The notes beneath the pieces were generated by a model. That model saw only the letters and a list, made by a program, of their open reading frames with translations, was not told where the DNA came from and ran no database searches. Both the position numbers and the translations under genes were made by a program. Positions 1 to 11,600 of a stretch of 64,000 nt of DNA are shown piece by piece (position 1 is the stretch's first letter; each line of letters begins with the position of its first letter). Source of the DNA: Meghimatium bilineatum (Eukaryota; Mollusca; Gastropoda; Stylommatophora; Philomycidae); contig CM067298.1 in NCBI GenBank assembly GCA_034231615.1, positions 34,912,127 through 34,976,126 on the forward strand, given 5' to 3'.

Positions 1-135
1 ACATGTGCATAACGTAAGTGCAGGACATTGTTTAATAGTGAGAACTCCAACATTTTTTACCAATAACTAACTTCACAGAATCCTTCAATTAACAGTGAGA
101 GACAAAGATATATTTTTATTTTTAAGTGATCTAGA

Positions 136-320
136 TCAGTGTTTCCCAACCTTTTTTTTTACCATGCCCCACCTGTCTTTCTAAAATTCTGATGCAATAT
201 GTAATGTATTGTATCTATGTAATATATACATATTTTTTAATATTACAAAATTGTATTATTCCCTCAGATTTAGGGAATAAATGCCCCCTGAGCAACATGG
301 GCCCCACATTTGGAAACAAA
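136..320. mobile_element. hAT-like MITE with 8-bp target duplication
   Basis: A 185-bp segment begins TCAGTGTTTCCCAACC, which resembles the usual hAT (Charlie-type) terminus, and ends with the near-complement TTTGGAAACAAA. It is bounded by the same 8 bases, gatctaga, at 128-135 and 321-328. An 8-bp duplication is the hAT signature. There is no coding capacity, so it is a non-autonomous copy. The ends are imperfect, which suggests age. Confidence 0.65.
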
Positions 321-328
321 GATCTAGA

Positions 329-1282
329 CGAACTAGTTAAATTCCTTAATTGGTTTGATTCCTTGATTATTATATCATACACTTTTGGTACAGAGTCAGT
401 GATTTAGTCCTGTCCTATTGAGATGCTAAATTCAAAATCTCTTTAAAAAGAACACTTCTGGTAGTCAGTAACTGTACAAATACAAATATTGTGTCTATTA
501 GAAATGGCCAACAACTTGTGTATTTGTGGTCAAGCGAGGGGAAAAAGTAGTTTGAGATGTACTTGTTATAATGTCACACTACTGTTGTAAAGTAAGATAG
601 TTTGCACATACTTTCAAGCACTTTAGTAATGAGATAGTACATACCCTAGCAACTCGATTCATTACTATGATAAGCACCTGTTAGATGGCTTATGACTGTA
701 GCTCTACCATTAGTCTTTACTACTACTGATGTGATTAACAAGCTTTGACTACAAATAATGATGTTTGAGTGCTTTATTAACAACTTCCGAAGTTATAGAA
801 ACAAGAAGTTAACAATAAACTTAAGAATCATCCATGTTACCATTACAAAACAGCGACCTGCCATGCATGTTGTAAGAAGCGACTATGGTTTTGAGAAGGA
901 TGGTTAAGTTGGCTTTCCTATCCAATAGGTCAAAATGATCCAAACAAACACTATACTGAAGTTGGATGTGTCTAACTGAAAGGCACAAATACTGCAGTCA
1001 AGCTATAAACCAATAAACTATAGATTTGGTTGTCCAAACTACATCCTGCTGACAATCAGGAATTTGAAAATGAATGCAGAAGATGAACTTAGGAGTAAAT
1101 GCAGAGATATATACTAGAACAAACATATATTATTGTATGGATATATAACAGGTTATAATTGTTCTAGCACATGTGATATTGAGTGGTGCTGGTAAGTGCA
1201 TACATTAAAGTATCCAACAATGACCATCACCCTTTGCAACAATTAATTTGTCATCAGTGTCGAGACTCAGAATTGTCTATTA
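329..1282. other. AT-rich DNA, nothing recognised
   Basis: No exon, repeat terminus or RNA gene could be supported here. It may be intron of the ACBP gene whose last exon lies at 3697. Confidence 0.4.
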
Positions 1283-2902
1283 TTTTTTCCCCAGGCTGTT
1301 TGTTGTTCACTCTTGCCATTAAGTGTAGGGGGTGATTGGAGCTCGAACTTGTGTTCCAAGGCCAGATGTGTTGCTTTGGCTGTGCTATGACCATGTTTGT
1401 TCAAGATGTCCCTGATGTTTTCTATTCATCTTTTATGTGGTCTTCCTCTGGTTTTGTACCCTGATCTCATTTGGTTATATGCCTTCGCTGGTAACTTGTG
1501 ATGCATTCTCATAAAGTGGCAAAACCACTTGATCTGCTGCCTTTCTATTTATTCTGTGCAAGGTATTATGCCTATTCTTTCACTGATGTCTTCATTTAGT
1601 AATCAGATGTAGTCTGGTGACCCCTGCAGATTTCCTCAAGCATTTCATCTCACATGCCACTACCTTTCTGTAATGTGAAGATGAGAGAGACCAGGTTTGG
1701 CACTGGTAATACAGTGTTGGTAGGAATATACTGTAAATCATTTGTCTTTTAACTTCCATCTCGATCTTGGGAGGAAGAAGTGGTGACAGTTGGTATGTTA
1801 CTGCATTTGCCTTTTGACATCTCGTCTATCTCTCTGTCAAGGCTTCCATTTTCTGTGAAAATATTTGAACTGCGATACTTGTTTTACTCCTATGTTGTCT
1901 TTCTGTATTTTCAGTTCCTGTCTTTTGTGTATTGATCTTCATATTGTATTTTCTACGTGTTGCAGAGAGTGAGCTAACATGATTTTGCAGTTGTTCTTCA
2001 TTTTTGTATATGAGGCTTGGGTCATCTATGAAAAGCAGTTTATTTAATTCATTTTTTAGTTACTTTGAGTCATCTTGTTCTAAGTTGGTGATGTTGTCCT
2101 CTGCACTTTTTGCATCTTTTATTATTCTATCTATATATTGAAAAGCATGAGATCACGCAACCCTGACGCACTCCCGTTTTTGTCTCAAATGCGTCTGTAA
2201 TACTATCTGATGTATTCTTATCACGCACTGGCAGTTTTTATACAAAGCTCTTATATTTTCTAACAATTGTCCTTTGATACAATACAATAGAGTTTCCCAT
2301 AGTATGTTTCTGTTGACTTTGTCAAACACTTTCTCCTGATCTATAAATATTGCATTTAGTTCATTGTTGTATTCAATTGCTTTCTCAATAATTTGCCTCA
2401 GCGTGAACAAGGCATCTGTGCAACTAACACCTCTTCTGAAGCCAAATTGAGAGGGACTCAATTATGGTTTGGCGATGTACCGCACACGTTCTATTATCTT
2501 TGCATAGATTTTCCGGTGTGGCTTAATAGTGAGATGCCTCGGTATGTTTCGCATTCTCTTTTGTGGCCCTTGTTTTTTTACCCGTACTGACTTTTGCTAG
2601 TCCTCTGGAACTTCCCTTTCTTTCCACGCTATTCTGAATATTCTTTGCCCCAAATATCTTTACATGCTTTAATGGCTTCATTGGGTATTTATCTGTGCCA
2701 AGTGATTTTTTATTTGGGCTGTTCTTGATAGCCATTCTATTTCTTGGCGTAACATTTCTGGCACAGCGATGTCTTTTCCCTTGTAAGTATGCTGCATCAG
2801 AATGTTAGGTTTATACAGTTCTTAGAAATATTCTTTCCACTTATTCTTCCTATCGTTTCCATTAAGTATAGGTAATCCATCTCTGCTGTTAATTAGAAAC
2901 TG
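1283..2902 (-). mobile_element. Decayed RTE-like LINE, family A (RT to C-terminus)
   Basis: Read on the - strand, this is the reverse transcriptase and C-terminal part of a non-LTR retrotransposon. From high to low coordinates it shows the region before the RT (about 2740-2900), an RT finger/palm stretch with QFGFRRGVSCTDAL and a degenerate FDKVNR motif (2153-2461), and the typical C-terminal block with RMHHKLPAKAYNQMRSGYK (about 1390-1545). Many stops and frame changes show it is dead. The endonuclease is not seen, so it is 5'-truncated. A shorter, better-preserved relative of the same 3' end is at 8278-8516. It probably lies in the last intron of the ACBP gene. Confidence 0.8.
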
Positions 2903-3696
2903 TAAGAAACTAAAGCACTGTTTGTTGGTCAAATATGGACGGATTTATCACACTGACCATACAGTTAATTGCCTGCACAGGACACTAAGCATAAAAAGAG
3001 AATACCACATGACCATTCGTTCATCAAGGTGTACCTATTACATCAGTGATGATGTACTTTAGGCTCCTCATGTGCTGTCATGGGGTGGTTTTCATTAGAA
3101 CACACCTCACAGATCTCATTACATTTGGATTGCAAGACTACTCTTTCATCACAGTAACAGATGAATTATTGAAAAAGATAAATACATATGAAGTGTTATG
3201 ATAGTGAAGAAATTTGATGCTGCTGAGAAACTTTACTAGAGAAAATAGCACAAATAGGAAATATTCAGCATCAATTAGTAAAATTTTGATGGGGACATTG
3301 CACTTGATGGTCATCAGCAAAAAAGACAAAGTGTAAAATTAGTAAATGTTTGTAAATGTCATCCATTGCTTCCCAGAAAGAAAAGAAAGGTGAGCAAATA
3401 TGTAATTTACTTATTTTTTTCCCCCAACTTTTTCTTTCAAGAAGGGAACAATGAAAGTGATTTGTCGTATTGCTCATGAATCCTTTTTGTAGCATTAATT
3501 TGTGCAGAGTTGTAGAGCTCCATAAATGGATGTAGCTCTTAAACACATTATGACATTGATACAAATAAAATAGATTGAGATGAAAAGTCAAACATCTGCT
3601 GTTTATCATCATGCAAGAGCTGGTAAATTCTCTTGTTACTAAACAGATTTCTTTAATGTATGTTAACTATCCTTTATTTTTGTTCTCTTCTTTCAG
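2903..3696. other. Presumed last intron of the ACBP gene
   Basis: No coding sequence was recognised. The stretch ends in a pyrimidine-rich tract and the acceptor CAG at 3694-3696, immediately before the ACBP exon. Confidence 0.45.
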
Positions 3697-3767
3697 GCAA
3701 AAACAAGGACGAAGCAAAGACAGCATATATTGACGTAGTTGAGAAGCTTCAGAAAGCATATAACTAG
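3697..3767 (+). CDS. Acyl-CoA-binding protein, last coding exon
   Basis: ACBP/DBI is a small cytosolic protein of about 87 residues. It binds medium- and long-chain acyl-CoA esters in a four-helix bundle and acts as an intracellular acyl-CoA carrier and pool former. This exon follows a pyrimidine-rich acceptor ending in CAG. It starts with the last two bases of a split Gly codon, then reads KNKDEAKTAYIDVVEKLQKAYN and stops with TAG at 3765-3767. That matches helix 4 of the family (vertebrate form: SKEDAMKAYI..VEELKKKYG), including the conserved A-Y-I and the C-terminal K-Y. The intron position before this helix is usual for ACBP genes. Earlier exons were not found, and the upstream 3.7 kb is mostly LINE relic, so they are probably outside the window. 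A processed pseudogene is unlikely because the intron border is intact. Confidence 0.85.
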
Positions 3768-3819
3768 CCTAGATGAAATAACTTTGATTGCTTGCAATAT
3801 GTCAGTTTATCATTTAAAA

Positions 3820-3825
3820 AATAAA
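3820..3825 (+). terminator. AATAAA polyadenylation signal of the ACBP gene
   Basis: A canonical AATAAA lies 53 bases after the ACBP stop codon and gives a short 3' UTR. It is the only canonical hexamer in the first 100 bases after the stop. Confidence 0.65.
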
Positions 3826-5477
3826 TTTATTTCCACTAATTATGCTTGTTTAAAAATACAAAAATTGATTGTATTGTTCTTCACGTTGACTCCAAATGTG
3901 TTATAGTTTTTAGTTTTGAAATGCAACAAAGTGAAAAGACAATTATAAAACCGGATAGTTTTGAATAGAAGATAATTTGACCCAACAGCATGTTGCCAGA
4001 TATCTCTTGGTTCATGGGTCCTTCAACATCTAAAATCACTAATATCTAATGAAGAAGAATATAAATATTTTGACCATGCTCCCTTCTAGGAGACTAATTG
4101 TGTTCCCACGGGAGTAAAGTTATACAAAATATAGATATATGATAATGAACATCAGTATTTGATGCTCTATGAAATGTAAGTACAAGTCTTTTGTGTAGTG
4201 TCAATGCAAGCTGTTGTGAAACAACTTCAAGTATAGGTATATGAGTTCTACTCACACATCAATAATATACCAATACAGTTGCATTGTTTTAACTTTTAGG
4301 GCTCTGGATTTAAATTGCGCAATTTTCCCCCTACGTCTAGATTCTTTTTGGAAAATTGTCATTATTTATGGTGAGTGTTTGGTATACACGATAACTTTTT
4401 TGTTTGTAAAGATATCAAAATAATTTTTGGCACATGTAAATAAAGGAGGGAATAATGAATATAATCATGTTTTTGCTGTTGTTGTATGTGTCATATGACA
4501 GCTGTGAAGTTGAAAATTGGGGTGAAATCTCAAAATGCCATTTAAAAAATTGCAAATATAATTTCTTGAAGACCCTAATGCTTGAGCAATGTGTGACAAC
4601 ATTGATAAAATTCTCATAAATACCTATTCCTGTTGTATATATGTTGCTTCATATCCAAACTAATATAATATGGACTGAACAAACTAATAAAACATGAAGA
4701 AATCACATGCAATGCCCATTCGTTCAAGACTAGGCCTAGCCGGACATACAATGTTTTTATTTTAAATGCCGACACGTGGCACTCCTGATACATATTGTTT
4801 TGTTTTTTTCAATGAATAAGACATAATATAACAACAAATAAAACACAATTAAAACATGTAGATATTACTTTCCATAATGATCACTTACCATGCCTTGCGA
4901 AACTGCATTTGATAGTAAAATATGGTGTCCAAAATGGACAAAGTCGTTCTAGAATTCGCGGACAAAATTTAACCAGCTTTTTTCTTCTTACAATTGTAAT
5001 GTGTAAAGGGATTTGACCTTTAGGCTGTGACGTATTCCTAGCTTCGTGTGGCAGGAATTCTACGTCATATGAGCGTAACTTTATGTGATTGCATATTGAT
5101 AAATAGTAACAGGGGTGAATGGAGACGCCTATTGATCCTAGTTACATAATGATGTCGGTGGCTATAAGCGCCTATAGAGCCCATAAGGTTAAAGAACCTA
5201 GGTTGAAAAATGTTTTTGGCATTTAGAATTAATGTTTGCATTAAAAATACCTTTTAGTTCCTTTTTTAAGGAGAAAGTTTTATTGTTTTAGATTTTGACT
5301 TCAGAATATGTATTTACTTTAATGTAATACTGCATTTACTTTATACTTTATTTAATATTCTTTAACTTTCAGTAATTGAAAGTGCTAGATTTTAATGATT
5401 GTAATTAATTTTAGATACTGTTTAATTATGAAAAAATTCTTATAAATGTCTTACTGCTAGAAATATTTTCTTTTCAC
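3826..5477. other. Intergenic AT-rich DNA with one small shared repeat
   Basis: No gene was recognised. Around 5025-5055 the 20 bases GTGACGTATTCCTAGCTTCG recur at about 36026, inside the repeat described at 36003-36150. The rest is unassigned. Confidence 0.4.
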
Positions 5478-5772
5478 TTCTTCTTCTGCATTCGTTCTCA
5501 AACCCCTGCAGATTAGCAGGATGTAGTCAGGAGAACGGAATGCGTTGTGTCATGGTTTACAACATTGCTGCGATATCTGCGCCTTTTGGCCTGACATATC
5601 CGACTTCAGCGTGGCTTTGGGTCACTGACCCTATATGGGATGGAACAGCCAACTCCATCCCATAAGTCCTTAGTCGCCTTTTACGACATGCGTGGAAGGT
5701 AAACAGTGTTGCTATTCTTTGCTCCCCTTTCGGGCCCCTGCAACACACGGGCGTTCTTTTCACTTTATACCT
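5478..5772 (-). repeat. SINE, minus orientation (non-tRNA-like head)
   Basis: On the - strand the element ends in a GAAGAAGAA tail (5478-5489). Upstream of the tail is a roughly 150-bp domain ending in a GAGAACGAATGCAGAAG-type 3' end, and before that a head containing CATGTCGTAAAAGGCGACTA. Related copies lie at about 27005-27245, 57590-57735 and 58948-59120. The tail domain is shared with the tRNA-headed SINE at 50058-50343 and with 39688-39845. A 76-codon open frame across it is a chance by-product of the repeat and not a gene. Confidence 0.7.
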
Positions 5773-6360
5773 CTTAATGCCTTGCAAGTCAGGGGTAGAA
5801 AATTCTCTGCAGATGTTCCTTTTGTGTGCCTCATATATATTTATTTGTTTTCGTTTATTCTTTTATTCATGTAATTCATCTTTTGCATTGTCTGCCACTG
5901 CCTTTTTTTAATTTCTGTATCCATCGTGTCTGTATAGTAATTGGTAGTTTGTTTACGTTTGGTATTTAGTCGTCATTTGAAAACTCTCCATTGTTTCCTA
6001 CAAGCAGTATTACTTAGTACTAGTTCTTACACTGTTGGTTCGCTGACTCTAAATGGTTAAAACGTGTTCTAATCTATCCCATTCAGAAAAGAAATCATAT
6101 AGTCCATCTAGAAAACACAGAACTTTACTTCCTTTTTGGCAAGCAGAGATAGCAAACCGCCATACACCGTATAATATTTTAATGTGTTCAGTAAATTATT
6201 TTTTTCACTGAGGCGGTGCCATATTAGCCAACTTTTATCAAGCTGCAAAGTGGTTGATACGAAAGTTAAAACCTTCAACTACTTCCTGTAGGAAGTAAGA
6301 AAGTCAGTATGATAAGGATGCTTCGTAATTGATTACATGAGATGGTGCAAGTGGTGACTT
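5773..6360. other. Unassigned AT-rich DNA
   Basis: No exon or named repeat was recognised. Confidence 0.35.
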
Positions 6361-6500
6361 CTCATAGTTTGTTTAGTTAAACTTGACAGTAGACAAGTGG
6401 CCAGCTTTCTATAGAACTTGTGCTTCGTTAAACTTGATAACAGACAGGTGCAAGTGGTTTCTTATAGAACAACCTGCGATTTGTTTAACTTGAAGAAGGG
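6361..6500. repeat. Imperfect tandem repeat, about 60-bp unit
   Basis: A unit with GTTAAACTTGA, then AGACA(A/G)GTG, then TATAGAAC recurs about two and a half times. Later units have small indels. No coding potential. Confidence 0.55.
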
Positions 6501-7074
6501 TGTCAGTGGAAGTAATTTTATATCACGAGACATAACATCACATGTCATTTTTCTGGAACTTCAGGGCAAAATGAGAGCTCTGGCAGATTGAACATAACAT
6601 GATGATTTGAAGGTGAATATCGTTCCTCTAGCTGAATGAGTGAAGATAATAAATAAAGTATAAAATGTGAAGCATTATTTCAAATATTTGTTGTAGTTTA
6701 AGAACACGAGTCATGTAATACTTGTCCTGCTATTTTTCTTGTTATAGATTTTCTTTATGTGCAGCTCAAATAAAAATGTATTTCATGTGCTTCCAAGTTT
6801 AATTTTTCTTTTTAAATTAATATGTTTTGTGATGTCATTTAAGTTTGTGACTTAAGATGATGGACATCAATAGACATGACAAAGAAACTCTTGTCAGGGT
6901 AGATCCAGCTGAAAGCTCCCAATGGGTTCTATATCTCGTTATAAAACTATTGGTTATTGTTTAAAATTCATTATTACATGTCAGACATATCCATAAGCAG
7001 ATGTCAAAGGAAATACATGCTGATTATTCTTGTGACTTGCTGCTTAAACATACCCTTACCACAGGCCGAAGGTG

Positions 7075-7342
7075 TCCAGCATTAATTATATTTAATAACA
7101 AATTACATTCAGCAGATGTAAATAAACACATAAAAAACACTAGGTGGTTTAGCCACATCATGAGAATGGAACTAACGAAATCGGTCCTTCGTGCATACAA
7201 AAGCAGAAGATTGGGCTATAAGGCACGAGAAAGGCAAAGAACTAGATGGGTGGAGACAACCAAAGAACCCTTAAAGAGACAACATGGGCTGACCAAGGCC
7301 AATGTGAACCAAATGACCAAAAACAGATAACTCGAACTTCCC
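7075..7342 (+). mobile_element. LINE 3'-end fragment, family B
   Basis: The + strand encodes the C-terminal tail of a non-LTR retrotransposon. It includes WFSHIMRMELTKSVLRAYKS followed by RRLGYKARERQRTRW and a DNA-binding-like basic stretch ending MTKNR. The same family, also decayed, is at 24420-25100 (WFGHVIRIEPKQPALHAYNS, RRLGYKA). Only the last 90 or so codons are present, as expected for 5'-truncated LINE insertions. Confidence 0.7.
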
Positions 7343-7357
7343 CCATAACATTTAGAC

Positions 7358-7612
7358 TTACGTAAAACACAGGTTTATATTCCGTTTCAATGGGACACCA
7401 CAGACTATATCTAAAACTAGTGGGTAATGATGGGCAATGATGAGCACACAAGAAATCATAAAAATTACAATACACAAATCACATTCAACGTTTCAACCAA
7501 AAGGTCTTTATCAAGACACAAACAAAACATCAAAAGACGACAAATGGAAAAATTATCACAACGTCCAACGGAAATATGGAAATGATATGCCGGAAGGTCA
7601 GAAAGTACATAA
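7358..7612 (-). repeat. Hairpin-GAAACGTT repeat, copy a
   Basis: Read on the - strand this matches 41690-41932 over almost its whole length. It starts near GACCTTCCGG and ends near CTGTGTTTTACGTAAG. At about 7488-7515 it carries, on the - strand, TTGATAAA, then the hairpin GACC-TTTT-GGTT, then GAAACGTTGAA. No protein is encoded. It could be a SINE or a Penelope-like terminal repeat; the family is not recognised. Confidence 0.6.
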
Positions 7613-7689
7613 AAACGTAAATATATGTGGAAACGAAACAAACAAAAAGATGAGTAAATGACGGAACAAAAAGAATAAAGACAAAAACT

Positions 7690-8277
7690 ACTCTTTATGT
7701 CTAGTACTGGGTTGGTGTTGTGAGACTGACATAGAATCATCATCAAGTGCCGTCTCTACAAGAAGGTTGGCTGCAACAGATCTCCAACAATCCCGTCTCT
7801 TGTTTTGGGGTGCACTCTGCTAGAATGTAATCTGTCAATCTTGTGATGTTACTCTCCCACTTGTATCTCTACCTCTTGTTCGTTTCTCTTTGACTTTTCC
7901 CTCAAGTAAGATCTTCAATAAGGTGTCATGTCTTTTAATGTGTCCAAAGTATTTTATTTGCCTGATCTTTATTTCTCTTAGTAATTCTTTCTTCATATTG
8001 GGTGTTTTTAGCACCTCTTTATTTGTTTTCTTATCTTTCCATGATGTTTTCCTATATACCCACATCCCAAAGGCATCAATTCTGTCTTCTAATTGTTTAT
8101 TTAGTGTCCATGTTTCTGATCCATACATTAATATAGAATAGATGTAGCATTTTATAATTATCATTTTCAACTTGTTTGTAATTTGTTTAGATGTTAATAT
8201 TTTCCTCATGTCATTTTAGGTACTTTTGGCCATTCCTATTGTCCTTTTTTCTGTTTCACATCTGCCATCATTTGTGA
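7690..8277 (-). mobile_element. RTE-like LINE C, 3' segment
   Basis: On the - strand this is the end of an RTE-like polyprotein. It contains MRKILTSKQITNKLK, then YGSETWTLNKQLEDRIDAF, KYFGHIKRHDTLLK and finally DCWRSVAANLLVETALDDD, all typical of the RTE C-terminus. It continues the RT pieces at 8517-8576 and 12906-13140, from which it is separated by two later insertions. Several stops show it is inactive. Confidence 0.8.
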
Positions 8278-8516
8278 CTATTGTCTATTCCCAGGTGGTT
8301 TGTGATCCACTCTTGCCGTTAAGCGTAGGGGTGATTGAAGCTCGAACTTGCGTTCTATCGCCAGATGTGTGGCCTCGGCTGTGCTATGACTGTGTCTGTA
8401 CAGAATGTCCCTGACGTTTTCTATTCATCTTTCCCATGGTCTTCCTCTGGCTTTGTACCCTGATCTCATTTGGTTATATGCTTGTATGGGCAACTTTTCG
8501 TGATGCATTCTCATAA
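8278..8516 (-). mobile_element. 5'-truncated family A LINE inserted in LINE C
   Basis: On the - strand the last roughly 80 codons of family A are present (RMHHEKLPIQAYNQMRSGYK block, then a C-terminal tail). They interrupt the host LINE reading between ...HGEKLQ and DGRCETE. It is closely similar to 1283-1545. Exact ends are uncertain by about 10 bases because the duplication is short. Confidence 0.65.
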
Positions 8517-8576
8517 TGTTGTAGTTTCTCTCCATGTATGTTTATGTTTAGCTTTTGTTCTTCTGTGTCCCTGCTG
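8517..8576 (-). mobile_element. RTE-like LINE C, middle RT fragment
   Basis: A short - strand piece encodes TEEQKLNINIHGEKLQ. It is the direct continuation of the RT segment at 12906-13140 once the element at 8577-12905 and one target copy are set aside. The 10 bases at 8567-8576 are the left target duplication. Confidence 0.7.
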
Positions 8577-8604
8577 CTCCTTCTGCGTTCAGCATGTGGT
8601 CATG

Positions 8605-11600
8605 CTATACCGTCAGACCTGTCATCAAGACGAAGTCCACTGTCTTCTCCAGGTCAGAGCGGCTGCCCCATAGCTTTTGCCTCGTCTGAATCCTCTGGCC
8701 AGGTCTGCTGTCTTTGCTCTTTGTATGTTGGGCAGTCCTGAAGTTATGTGTTCTGGAGTCTGGGTTCCGGATCCACATGGACATTCATCTGTGTATGAGA
8801 TCCTTAATCGATAAAGGTGACCCAAGTCTGCAGTGGCCTGTTCTAAGGCGAAATATTGTGGTCTGTTGATATCTTTGGAGGAGATGTATTGCATCATGTT
8901 CGTATTTCCCTTCCATTTCTTTCTTCCACTTTGCTGAGTATGTGTTGCGGATTATTGTTTTTACTTCTCCGTAAAACAGTGGGTGTCTGTGTTGCTCCAT
9001 TTCACTTCCTGCCTTTGACAGAGCATCCACTTTCTCATTTCCCATGATTCCACAGTGTGATGGTATCCACTGAAGGGCAATAGCTGTTGATTTTTGGATC
9101 TGTCTTAGCTTATGTCTGATGTTGTACAGAAGGCTTTCGTTTCTGTTGCTCTGGATTGATTCCGGTAGGGATCTGCAATCTGTCATTATGGCTACCTTCT
9201 TGGCAGTCCTGGTTCAGTGAAGGCTTTCAGTGCTTGATGGAGTGCAACTGCTTCTGCTTTAAAATTAGAGGAGTATTTCCCGGTTGGAAAAGCTTTTGAT
9301 ATTGTCTTCCCATCTTTGAGTCTTATAAAAATTCCACCTCCTCCATTCCTTACTGCTCCTTCTGCCGATCCATCTGTGTAGACATGTGTCCAATCCTTGG
9401 GATTTTATTTCTATCATCTCTAGTGTCAATGCTTTTAGTTGAGGTGGAGTTTGGTATTCCTTATTAATTATTCCAGGAACCTGTGTTATTATGGAGACAT
9501 TCTGGAGACTATTGTCTGGCTCTTCAAAGTCCGTTAGTGTTTCAATTTCATTTGGGAGGTTTGTGAGGATTTCTTTATGTTGTTCATGGATATCTTTAGA
9601 GATGTGACAGAAGCTAGTTCTCTTCAACCTGCTTGTGGTTGATCTAGAAATTTGTGCATACATCGGATGGTTTGGCATGCGCTTAATTTTTTCCCTTTGA
9701 ACAAGCACTCTTTCTTCTCTTCTGTCATCCAGTGGGCGGATGTTTGCATGTTTTTCCATTGCATGGATTGGAGTGGTTTTCATCCCTCCAGAGATAAGTC
9801 GAAGTCCTGCATTTTGTACTTTAGATAGGCGATTAGTGTTTGTTTTTGATGCTGATGCCCAGGCTGTCATTCCATATTCTACTACAGGTCTGACTGTACC
9901 CATGTAGACTTTAGGGGAATATTTCCATTTGCTCCCCAGCTTGTTCCTGCAAGTTTCTTCATCAAGGATAGCCTCCTGGTTGCTTTTTGCTCAGTGGTTA
10001 TTAGGTGTTGTTTCCAGGTGAGTCGCTTGTCTAGTGTGACCCCTAGATATGTAGGGTTCTCCACATGTGCTAGCTCACTTCCATTTATTTTAAGATTTGC
10101 TTTTTCTTGGTGGTTTGAAATTGAGAAGATGGTTGTCACCATTTTGGAGAGGTTGATCTGGACTCCCCAGTCAGATGCCCATTCACTTAAGGTGTCAAGT
10201 GCTGTCTGCATTCTTTTTTTTGTAGTGGATAGGTTTCCTGCCACACTCCAGGCAGCAAAGACATCTGCATGAAGAGCCTTTGATATATGATGTGACAGTT
10301 TCTCTCCCATATCATTGATGAATACTAAGAAGAGGGTAGGAGAGATCACTCCCCCTTGAGGTACTCCTTGTTGCAGAGTAACACGTTTGCTTAGTTTACC
10401 ATCTACTTTTACTCTTGCAGTGCGGTAGCAGAGGAAATCTTTTATCCAGCTAAACATCTGCCTTCAATTTTGTTTTGGAGAAGCTTGAAGAGGGCTCCCT
10501 CTTTCCACACCTTATCGAAGGCCTTTCTTAAGTCCATAAAAGTAGCCAGCACTTTTCCCTTCTTTTGGAAAGCATTTTCGATTTCCTGTGCTAAGTATGT
10601 AAGCTGGTCTTCAGTGCTTCGATTTTTCCTATAGGCCAACTGTGTCTTGGTGAGCTTTTGGTTTTCTTCTAGGTATTTTATCATTCTAGAGTTGACCATT
10701 CTCTCCATTGTTTTCCCTATGCAACTCAAGAGGCTGACTGGTCGGTAGCTTGACTTGCTTGTTTTTCCTTTTTGTTTTTTCCCAATTGGGATGATGACAG
10801 CTTCACGCCACAAGTCTGGAATTTTACCAGTTTTCCATGATTGGTTGAAGATGGTAAGGAGCTTGTTTCTGCTGATTGGCCCTAGGTTCCTGATCATATC
10901 ATTAGTTATGCCGTCTTTTCCTGGGGCATTTTTGGTTTTTAGTTTTCCTATGGCACCATTTAGTTCTGCGATGGTGAAGGGTGTCTTCATGCAGGGCTCT
11001 GGATTTTGATTCTTCAGTTTTCTTTTAATTTCTGTTTTGACTTATTTGATACATGTATGAGAGAGTTTTGTTGTGCTTTCTTCCTTGTAGAAGTCAGCTA
11101 AAATGTTTGCTGCCATTTTTCCTGTGTGGAATTTTCCCTCTTCTTCGATGACAGTCTTGTAGTGTGAATTCTTTGTTTCTTCATTTAGAGTTTTTGTAAG
11201 GTTCCATACTTTACTTGTGTCTTTTGTCATGTTTAGACTGCTGGTCTTTTCATGCCAGCTCTTTTGTATCTCTGTTCTTTTCTGCTCATTGAATGTGTGT
11301 TTGATTTCATTGTGTTTCTTTGTGTTTTCTGCTGTAGGGTTTTGCTCCATTGTATGTCTTGCATCATTCAGCTCATTATGCAATTTTTCTAGAGTCTCAC
11401 TCCAAATAAGACTTGTATTCTCTTCGTCTGCCCCTTGGGATTGCCTTCTGTGCAGATTGTAGTATCACTTTGTTTATTTGTGAGATGTTGTGGTTTATGT
11501 TGTTAGTGAGGGTGATATTCTGGCAAAGCTGGTCTGTTTGTTCACTGAAGAGGGTCCAATTTGCTTTTTTGAAGTTCCAGCTTGGGGACATGCTGTGATG

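Noticed and set aside
1-20. Possible ACBP exon end with a GTAAGT-like donor at the window edge
   Set aside because: The few bases before it give no ACBP residues, and the phase does not match the exon at 3697.
5557-5787. 76-codon - strand frame resembling database hypothetical proteins
   Set aside because: It lies entirely within a SINE; its other copies are broken in different ways.
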